Shown here one piece after another: positions 56,545 through 64,000 of a stretch of DNA of 64,000 nt. Position numbers and translations under genes: made by a program. The first letter of the stretch is position 1; each line of letters begins with the position of its first letter. The notes under the pieces are model-generated. The model saw only the letters and a program-made list of their open reading frames with translations. It ran no database searches and was not told where the DNA came from. Source of the DNA: Undaria pinnatifida (lineage: Eukaryota > Sar > Phaeophyceae > Laminariales > Alariaceae); assembly GCA_012845835.1 (NCBI GenBank), contig JABAKD010000018.1:6255862-6319861 (forward strand). Reading direction: 5' to 3'.

Positions 56545-59500
56545 GTACACTAACAGCTAACGTTCGCCTGAGCGAAGCACCTTTCGGACACCCAGGCAAG
56601 GCGTCACAATGCGAACACCGTTCCGTAGCTCACGCAGCTACTCGTACCCACGAGCAGCTCCTGCCGTTCAGAGCAGTATCGGGCCCCTAAGTTTGAAACC
56701 CGGAAAACTGGCCCAGGGTATGAGTACGTGTACGTAGATTTTTTTTTGAGAAAGCTCCACACTTCAACTTTAGTGAAGCTAGCCACCCCCGGATTTCTCA
56801 CGAGTACGCATTGTCCTGTGGAAGTCTCAGGCTGGGCTCTGCAACAGGGAGGCTGGATCCTATTATTGCAGTAAAATTTGAGCTGTAAAATTTGGACGGA
56901 AGGTGGACTTGCAACCGGCCATGAAAAAAAAGCGTACCATAAGAGTCGTTCCGTGGACCGTCTTTTATCGTGGTTTCGATTTTTTTTTTTGCCGTGTTTT
57001 CATCTGGGAATCAGCCGTTTCAGACGATTAATACGTACCAGGTATAGACTATATTTAGTACTCTTGTTGAGCCAGATTTTGATTTCCACGAGACCCACGC
57101 TGGATGGGCGATCATCCCCCTTCACCACCACCAGCTCGTCGCAGAAAGTGCACGGAATGAGAAATTGCTCTAGGCTTCTGCTGTCGCTGGGAGAGAGAAG
57201 CCCTCCCTCGTGGAGCATCAGCGCCTATATCCGCCGCTGTTTGCCTTTTAGAGTCAGGAAAAATCACGTTGGGTTGTTTTGATCGCCGTCCGATTCAAAA
57301 TCGTCCCTCTCGAGGAGACGAATTGTCTTTGCCTAGCGCAGCTGTAGGGCCGTCACAACACACGCGATGATGGTGGCAAGGATATACAGGTTATCTCCCT
57401 CTTGGTGGTGGTCGGTGCAAGGGTGCTGTGTCCCAGCCGTGCCATGAGCAGTAGGCTGTGGTTGCGGACAAGTCTACACGTAGCGTGTCTCCTTTAAAGT
57501 CCCGTCGTATCCCACAGCAGTCTAAACCCATGTAAACTCGTACAAAGCCTCCGCGGACGGTACGGAGCGAAACCAAATTTGCACCACTTTTGAGTTTGGT
57601 AAAAATTGGGCTCCAAATTTTTACCAAACCAGCAGATTTGATCGGTGGTAAAAAAAAAAAAATGTCGGAGGAACATCCCCGTCCCCCCCCCCCAAAAAAA
57701 AAAACTCCCCATAATAAAGACGCCGTTCTGATCAGAAATGGTTGGAACTGAGCCCAAATACTCCCGAAACCTCCCTTAAATGAAGAGAAATTTTTACCAC
57801 TCCATATTTTACTGCATAAGATCCAGCCTTATTTCTGTACTTCGAAGTATTTCTTTTTTACCAGAGGCCGGGCCGGAATTGTAGTACCGGTACGCATGAT
57901 ACCCATGGTAGACGCGTGCTACGATAGAGGTGCACATTTTTTTTTTTTCTAGTACTACTTTTTTTTTTTTTTTTTTTGTTATCCTCCGGCGGATGGGGAA
58001 AAATAAAGCTTTAGCTCACCACACTTCCACGTATTTTCATACGCGTCGTGTGTCGATTTAACTCAGTTGCTTTCGCAGCCCAACGTAGTACTACCCCTCA
58101 ATTTGGGAGCTTGAGACACGTCTTAACCCCAAAAAACCGTTTTTTGGAGAAAAAAAAAAAATGCTACGTGTACCACCGGACGGAAAAACCCCGTGCCCTA
58201 GCTAGGTACACGACGAGAATCGTTCCAAAAAAATGACAGATTTTTCCGACCTTTTTGGGGTAAAGGATCCTCGTCATTCAGAGAGACCTTGTCAAACGAA
58301 AAGGGCTACGTCTATCGTAGCGTGCGTCTGTATGTGATCCTTTTTGGCTGGGGGGAGGGAGTGCCTGCCATATCAGCATGAGCACGAGCACGAGTACTCG
58401 AAGGAGCCGCTCGCTTCGTTGCGCGATAGAGGCTCATTTTTTTTTTATGGGGGGGGGGGGCGGGGGGGGGGGGGGGGGGGGGGGCGCTAAGGAAATTCGG
58501 ACGAAGAAATCGTGCTCCTTCCCGAGCGTTGCGCTAAATTTCTTCTCGAGCACAGTGATACGTAAGCCTATGCTCAAATTTTGGTGTGGCCGTAAAGTTT
58601 GAAGCTTGTGCGCACATTATATACCCAAGTGTTTTTGTTGGCGGGTCAATACTGCTGCTTATCTACCCGCTCTTTTCTGTTTTTCTTGTCCCGAACTTCA
58701 ACTCCCCGCAAAATATCCCCGCGATGGCAGTGCGGGGATTTCCATGCCGGTGTGTCCCGGCACGGGTACACACCAGAACCGGAGCACACCACGAGTATAT
58801 TCACACCGGGGTAGAATACGTACCAGCTTTCCTCTTGGCACATGACTTCAACTCCCCGCAAGATATCCCCGCGATCAGTGCGGGGATATCCATATCGGTA
58901 TATCCCGGCACGGGTACGCACCAGACCCGGAACCCACCACGAGTATATTTACGCCGGGGTAGGATACCATCTTACCTCCTCTGACACATGGTCGGGCAAA
59001 GGTGCGCGTTTTTTTTTTTCTGGAGCTCCTCGCGTGCGCTCTATATGCCTCACCCGAAAAAAACATTTTCAAGAAACTGAAAGCAAGTGCAACCCCACAC
59101 GACCAAACCCATACAGGCTAACAAGAAAAGGTTCATATCGCCGAGCAAGGATGAGACTCCGACGATTTGGGGCTATAAACCCCTTTAGAGCCCCGGAATC
59201 CCTCCCTATACTAGCTTCAAGTAAATGTGTCCCCAAAAAAGGTTTCCAGTTGTGTAGGCGTTAAGGACTCGTGCTACGGCAGAGGTGTGTCCCCCTTTTT
59301 TCTTCTGAGGCTCCTTGCTCACTTGAGTAAGTGCAAAACCCGGCGAAACAAACCCACGGCCTAGATATGTGTATATACATGCGAAAAAAAAACATGTTTC
59401 AGAGCAAGAATGAAATTCCGACGATTTTGGGCTCATTTAGCAAAAAAAAAAAAAAAAAAACAGCAGAACGAAAAAGTGCTCTCTCTCTCTCTCTGTCTCT

Positions 59501-62500
59501 CTTAGCACGCGGCTCACATCACACGACAGGCTCCAATAACGAGTGTCTGTACATACTGCAATACCTGGTATCCTTTGAGAAGGACTCCCCGAGGAAAACA
59601 ACGACTCGGGGCGTTCTCAGAGGTAGGCGGGTGATTTTTCCACCCCGGGGCGAAAAGTCCCAGGGTTGTTGGGCATTTTTTTTTTTTTTTGTTCTGTTCG
59701 GGGCACCCTCCGGACACCGAACACGCAAACAACCACATACAGTTTTGTGGCCTCTCACAGACTACCGTAATATCCCCTGTCAACGCCCCGCTGCTTTCGC
59801 CCCCCCCCCCCCCCCACCCCCCCACCGGAAACGGCGAAAAAGTGGTAAAAACCAAAGGTCGTCAGAGTACCAGTACCCAGTCATTGGTACTCAGTCAATT
59901 ACCCCCGAAACAAGCACATATTTTTTTGCCGCGGACCTCGGTCGGGCGTGTACGAGAAGGCGTTCAAGAAGCAGAAGACGGGCAATTGGGATATCTTGCG
60001 CCGTTCGCCGCCATAGGGCGAAATCCCCTCCGCCGTGAACAAAGGGCCCGGCGAAACGAGACTGCCGAGGTGGTAGTTGATTTTATGTGACGGAAAGCTT
60101 TTCATGCAAAAAATAACATCCACGCCCCCGGCAACAACAAACACACAACAACAGCAGCAATGGCAACAATGTTACCGGAATGAAAACCTTCCATATTTCT
60201 GCGAACGCCCCGTGGGACGAAAAAAAAAAAGTAAGCGAAAAAAGAACGCCCCGGGGCGAGCTCAGAGTTAAGAGGGGCGAAAATAAGAATAAAATAAGAA
60301 ATACCCCGGAGCGGTCTCAGATTTTGTGAGATTCACCGGCGGTGGTTTTTCGGGGGAGGCTTTCTCACGAAAGGGGGCGTTCTCGAATGATCGTGTGGCA
60401 TGCAGCCGGTACCAGGGCATGTGACGGTCATCCGTGTTCCCTGTGGCTTTGTTCTACTGCTGTTGTGAACCTGTTGTTTTTTTACGTGTTGGGGCGGCCG
60501 TTCATCCCCCGAACGTCCCGTAATGTTACATTTTATACAATTATTCTAACAACGTCAGCTGTGAGTGCGATAAATTTAGCGTCGATACCATCTTGACACT
60601 GGTACGTGTTGGGCAGTCTTTCATCCCGCAAGTATCCTCACGCTTACTTATGATACGAGTATTCGCACCCATCCGTACATGCACCAATTCACCTACCCTC
60701 GATTTATCCATTTATCGATCCTTCCATCCATCCATCCACCCATCCATCCACCCACCCATCGCGCACCCATCCACCCATCCATCCGTCCATCCATCAATCC
60801 ATCCATCCATCCATCTACCCATCCATCTATCCCTGCATACATACATACATCCTCAGGTGCATGCATTTATCCTTAAATCCATGCATCCATGCATGCATTC
60901 ATTCATTCATCCATTCATTCATTCATTCATTCATTCATCCATTCATTCATTCATTCATTCATCCATTCATTCATTCATTCATTCATTCATTCATTCATTC
61001 GTTCATTCATTCATTCATTCATTCATTCATTCATTCATTCATTCATTCATTCATTCATTCATTCATTCATTCATTCATTCATTCATTCATTCATTCATTC
61101 ATTCATTCATTCATTCATTCATTCATTCATATTCACTTTCATTCATTATTAATTCATCCATGCAGTCACTCGTTTATTCCCTCCTTCCTCCATTCATTCA
61201 TTCTTTCATCCCCAACAGGGATCTCTTCAGCAGCAGGAGCACCATCTATCAGAGCGCTACCGGTAGGAGTTCTGCAAGTATGCCGAGTACGGCGAATCGG
61301 GGCGGAGAGGACGTGGTCGACCTTGAGGTACGTAAACACGTCAACAAATGATTGTGCCGCTATTATTTCGAAGTATTATGTCCCACGCCCTCGATGATCT
61401 AACTCTGCTGTAATTCCAACTATTTCTAGTTTGTCCCGCGTTAACTATGGTCCCGCTCTGATTCCGAGTAGTTTGCCACACATAAGAAAACCTCGAACAG
61501 ATCGCGATCTAGATCATGTAGATAATATAAATCATATAGATCATCTACAGTACATCCCGTATCTGCCGTTGTGCGATGCAATGCCGGATCTGCAACAGTC
61601 GAGTACACATCCGAATCGAAGGAACATGCGCTAGATCATGCAGCTCATACCTCTCCAACGAAGTATTTCGCTCCAACTTCCAACTAGTTCGTCACGCGTC
61701 AACTATGATCTCCCTCTATGATTCCAAGTAGTTTGTTTGCCCCACGTCAAGAATTATCTCACTCCGATTCCAAGTAGTTCGAACGTCGGACAAATGATGA
61801 TCTAGATCATCTACAGATCATCACGATCTAGAGCATACAGATCATCTACAGATCATCTACCGCTCACATCTTCGTAGATGATATCACTTGCAAACCTCAA
61901 GACAGATCATCTACATATCATCTACAGCTCACATCTTCGTAGATGATATCACTCCACACCTCAGACAGATCACGATCTAGATTATCCCGCCGCTCAGAAA
62001 ACTTTTTGTAGCCCCCTACGAGGTGTTTTTCTGCTGCCTCTAACGCGGTACGCGTCCGAGGCACATGGTTTAGTTCACTGGTACTGTTTTGTATCGCATC
62101 TCTCGAATATGGATGTGTGTGTGTTTCTTTTTTCGCCCCACAAGTACCTTATACTTCGAAGTAGATAGTATAAGGCTCAAATTCGAGGCGTGTCGACGAG
62201 GGAAGAAAACTGCTCAATTTATTTCTCGCGATAAAAATGAAGGCACGTACGTACCGTAGTGGGGAGGGAGGAGGAGGGCCCGCTATGTGAACCCCGATCT
62301 GAGGTACTACTGGGAGGGAGCGCGAGATATACATATATATATATATAGGGCGAGGGTTATGAATGGGATGAAAGAAAAAAAAAGGAGACATTCTGGGCAT
62401 AAACATACGCCACTTCACTAACTTGAATTTAATCCAATTTAAACGTGGCTTATAGTTCGGCTCAGAAAGGTAGTCAGGAATCACGCCTCGCTCTTTTGAT

Positions 62501-63504
62501 GTTTCGATGTGATCCATTCTCCGCGCGTTGCCGCTCCACGCACGCGCGAGCTTCGCGCATACAACCCGCGCCAGATAGTGTACTCCGGGCGCTGAGGGCG
62601 CGCGCAGTTTTTACAACCGCCTGGAGTCCCAGGTTGTGGACAAGTCCGGTGACCGCATTCGGTGTTATGTATAGACGATAATGATAATCATGTCATGCTC
62701 ATATCGATATTGCTATTTTTCGGAGAAAGGTAGTAAATAGGACCAAATATTGTTGATAAAAATAGATGAATATATAGGTTTTTGTGTCCACCGTAGGTCC
62801 TATGTACTAGGGTCCCCCGTAAAATAGTAATGATAATATTGGTAATATTGACAGTAACACCTGGTACCTCGTACCAGTAGTAGTACTATTTTACGGGGGG
62901 ACATAGTAATCAAGACAAAAAAAAAGGTAAAGGTAAAAATAGTGGAGTGTATAGCCCTGGGAGCTTAACCAAGGCGCAAGATCTAGGATTCGGAACGTGT
63001 ACAAAAGGGTTTCACATGCCTTCGAAGGCATGTGCGTATGAGAAAAAGGGGGATGATGCGTTTACTTCTCGGATTTGCACGCGTTCAGTTGTTCTTATCC
63101 GTGGCTCTTGTGTACCGTGTGTCGTGCTCAATACGGTCCTCGGTAAATAGTAATATTGGTGAATCTCATGGTCCTTTTCCGTCGCTCCTTTGCCGTTCCC
63201 TCCACCCTATCCTGTACGCCACGCGCGCTTCGTTTTGTGCGCGCGCCAGATAATGTACTGTGGAGGGTGAGGGTACGTGCGGTTTTACAACCGCCTGAAG
63301 GCCCAGCTGGTGGAAAAATTCGGCGACCGCATCCGGTTCGTCAAGACCGAAGACCCCGGCGTGACGGGCCGGTTCGAAGTAGTTCTCCTCAACACGGGAA
63401 AGCTGCTGCACAGCAAGAAGACCCGGGGGCAGGGACGTTGCGAGGACCCTCGCGAGGTCAAGGCTGTGATCGATCAGATCCAGCAGTACCTGGACGCCTC
63501 CTAG
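56432..63504 (+). CDS. SELENOW: SelW-like (Rdx family) selenoprotein with plastid-targeting leader
   Basis: Three exons join in phase: 56432-56544, 61219-61327 and 63250-63504 (TAG), giving 158 residues with TGA at 63268-63270 read as selenocysteine. The C-terminal 84 residues are a SelW/Rdx domain: MYCGGUGY redox motif (CxxU), [38 protein letters not shown] and a C-terminal helix. The family has a thioredoxin-like fold and thiol redox roles. Residues 1-73 form a leader: hydrophobic IALLCLV, then SSAFAAP, then about 40 residues rich in Ser, Thr and Arg. This is the bipartite layout of plastid proteins in algae with secondary red plastids. The start chosen has A at -3; an upstream in-frame ATG at 56348 would add 28 hydrophobic residues. 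A reader treating TGA as stop would see only a 75-codon fragment from 63277. Confidence 0.85.
56851..57828. mobile_element. candidate DNA element with ~23-bp imperfect inverted ends
   Basis: GGCTGGATCC..TTGCAGTAAAAT at the left and ATTTTACTGCATAAGATCCAGCC-type sequence at the right are inverted, with a small indel. A 13-bp-stem hairpin (TTTGGTAAAAATT and its complement) lies at about 57597-57629. No recognisable transposase. Confidence 0.4.
57911..58328. mobile_element. MITE-A copy carrying a poly(A)-type insertion
   Basis: GACGCGTGCTACGATAGAGG to CTATCGTAGCGTGCGT. The interior is interrupted at 57959-58085. Confidence 0.75.
57959..58085 (-). mobile_element. 127-bp retroposed insertion with poly(A) tail and 9-bp target duplication
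   Basis: Flanked by TAGTACTAC at 57950-57958 and again at 58086-58094. Read on the minus strand it ends in an A run of about 19, after GCTTTATTTTTCCCCATCC. These are signs of L1-type reverse transcription of a short RNA. The source RNA is not identified. Confidence 0.7.
58448..58486. repeat. G run
   Basis: Nearly pure G with a single C; G-quadruplex potential. Confidence 0.95.
58694..58992. repeat. two ~150-bp tandem units containing a hairpin
   Basis: CTTCAACTCCCCGCAA(A/G)ATATCC heads units at about 58697 and 58846. Each contains ATATCCCCGC..GCGGGGAT; in the second unit the stem is 11 bp with a 7-base loop. Confidence 0.85.
59000..59500. repeat. mixed MITE-like fragments and a satellite-family unit
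   Basis: Contains GCAAGTGCAACCCCACACGA, a reversed satellite-family piece at about 59180-59260 and ATTCCGACGATTTTGGGCTC. Ends are unclear. Confidence 0.5.
59501..60716. other. intronic, no gene seen
   Basis: Open frames of up to 235 codons run through poly-T, poly-C and CGGGGCGAAAA-like sequence (seen near 59646 and 60250) without a recognisable domain. Confidence 0.35.
60717..61211. repeat. (CATC)n then (ATTC)n microsatellite abutting the exon 2 acceptor
   Basis: CATCCATC-type sequence to about 60850, then an almost uninterrupted ATTC run of about 230 bp, then a few diverged units. The end forms the pyrimidine-rich tract just before the CAACAG acceptor of SelW-like exon 2. The long Phe-Ile-His-Ser frame is an artefact. 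Confidence 0.95.
61219..61327 (+). CDS. SELENOW: SelW-like exon 2 (transit peptide)
   Basis: Acceptor CCAACAG|G, donor GAG|GTACGT, 109 nt. The incoming base completes the Arg codon split by exon 1. It encodes [20 protein letters not shown] and ends GGEDVVDLE in phase 0. Confidence 0.7.
61490..61990. repeat. degenerate GATCATCTAC repeats
   Basis: Many AGATCATCTACAGATCAT-type words with longer units such as CTCACATCTTCGTAGATGAT repeated at about 61862 and 61926. Confidence 0.7.
62575..62665 (+). pseudogene. degenerate copy of SelW-like exon 3
   Basis: After a CGCCAG acceptor-like site it reads IVYSGRUG: the TGA is kept but the redox Cys is Ser. One extra T near 62611 then shifts the frame before TACAACCGCCTGGAGTCCCA. 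Homology ends near 62665. It lies 675 bp upstream of the real exon, and the sequence before the acceptor is duplicated too. Confidence 0.8.
62731..62912. mobile_element. rearranged relative of the 105-bp MITE
   Basis: TAGTAAATAGGACCAAATAT to GGGTCCCCCGTAAA matches the 4201-4305 element without its left tip. A separated left tip, TTACGGGGGGACATAGTAA, lies at about 62890. Confidence 0.65.
63250..63504 (+). CDS. SELENOW: SelW-like exon 3 (Rdx domain with TGA selenocysteine)
   Basis: Acceptor CGCCAG|ATAATG; 84 codons then TAG. TGA at 63268-63270 sits at the Sec position, followed by Gly-Tyr as in SelW. Confidence 0.9.
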
Positions 63505-64000
63505 GCGTTGAAAGCCCCTAGGCACCTAAAAGCCCCTTAGCGCGCACCCTTTGTAGGCCGTGTCGACATGTAAATACTACCAGGTAGTAAATTCTGTTGT
63601 GTAGCATTTTTTTTTTTTTTTCTTGTTCCGCTGAAAACAAAAAAAAATGGTGGGAGGAAAGCGTTGGTTTTGTGCCGAATTTCGGTTAATTTTGCCAAAC
63701 TGTGCGTTAGATATTTTCCCTGTCTTATGGAAATATATAATTGCTACATGACATTTTCTATGCTGTTTTTGCTATGCAAGACCTGAAAAAGTGGCCAAAG
63801 GCGTGTCGTTAAATTCGGCCTGAAGCGTCTAAGCGTAAATGCCGGTAGGCGTAAATAATGGAGGGGGGGGGGGGGGCTTTAGTCGCGCGAGAAGCAGGCG
63901 GGGGGGTTGCTTATGCGGGGCGTAGGTGCGCCCTGAGGAGGGGGGGGGGGGGGGGGGGGGGGCGTGATGGAGGGAGGCCGTGTCGATTTTTTTGGGGGTT
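63505..64000 (+). other. SELENOW: 3' flank of the SelW-like gene
   Basis: Presumed 3' UTR and beyond: poly-T at 63607-63621, AT-rich sequence, then G runs at 63861-63876 and 63938-63962. I looked for a SECIS core (TGA, about 11 nt, AA in a loop, GA on the far arm) and found no convincing one. It may lie beyond the window. Confidence 0.5.

Noticed and set aside
60593-61351. 252-codon frame rich in Phe-Ile-His-Ser
   Set aside because: It is a translation of the CATC/ATTC microsatellite; only the last part overlaps a real exon.
63780-63860. Possible SECIS around TGA at 63784 or 63821
   Set aside because: Only 4-7 pairs form, and the GA partner of the quartet is missing or misplaced.

Overview
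This window looks like nuclear DNA from a large-genome stramenopile, most probably a brown alga. That is an inference. It rests on long, repeat-stuffed spliceosomal introns, a plastid-targeting signal of the ASAFAP type used by algae with a secondary red plastid, an in-frame selenocysteine codon, and a tyrosine recombinase remnant beside LINE, hAT-like, pogo-like and MITE-like repeats. Coding sequence is a few percent of the window. Most long reading frames elsewhere are translations of simple repeats.

Layout: (1) 1-4855, plus strand: the last two exons of a gene I cannot name, separated by a 4.7 kb intron of repeats. (2) 4856-12892: repeats, with a frameshifted tyrosine recombinase remnant near 6.5-7.0 kb. 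(3) 12893-32625, minus strand: copy A, a 5'-shortened duplicate of an EMAP-II-type tRNA-binding-domain gene. Its four exons are spread over almost 20 kb, and one 11.5 kb intron holds a 93-bp satellite with higher-order structure. (4) 32626-41841: repeats, including a miniature LTR element (TRIM) inside a MITE and degenerate copies of the last exon of the next gene. (5) 41842-54937, minus strand: copy B, a complete six-exon gene for a 436-residue protein with a GST-C-like domain, a Lys-rich linker and an EMAP-II tRNA-binding domain (Arc1p-like synthetase cofactor). (6) 54938-56431: the divergent intergenic region. (7) 56432-63504, plus strand: a three-exon gene for a 158-residue selenoprotein W-like (Rdx family) protein whose CxxU selenocysteine is encoded by TGA at 63268-63270. 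Its first two exons encode a signal peptide, an ASAFAP-like motif and a Ser/Arg-rich transit peptide. (8) 63505-64000: its 3' flank.

The main discoveries are the probably plastid-targeted SelW-like selenoprotein and the tandem tRNA-binding genes sharing a GC 5' splice site. A recurring pattern is also visible: degenerate, boundary-containing copies of an exon lie beside the real exon at three places. Several mobile elements have well-defined ends. Exon boundaries were read by eye from reading phase, splice dinucleotides and agreement between the two copies. No transcript evidence or database search was available.
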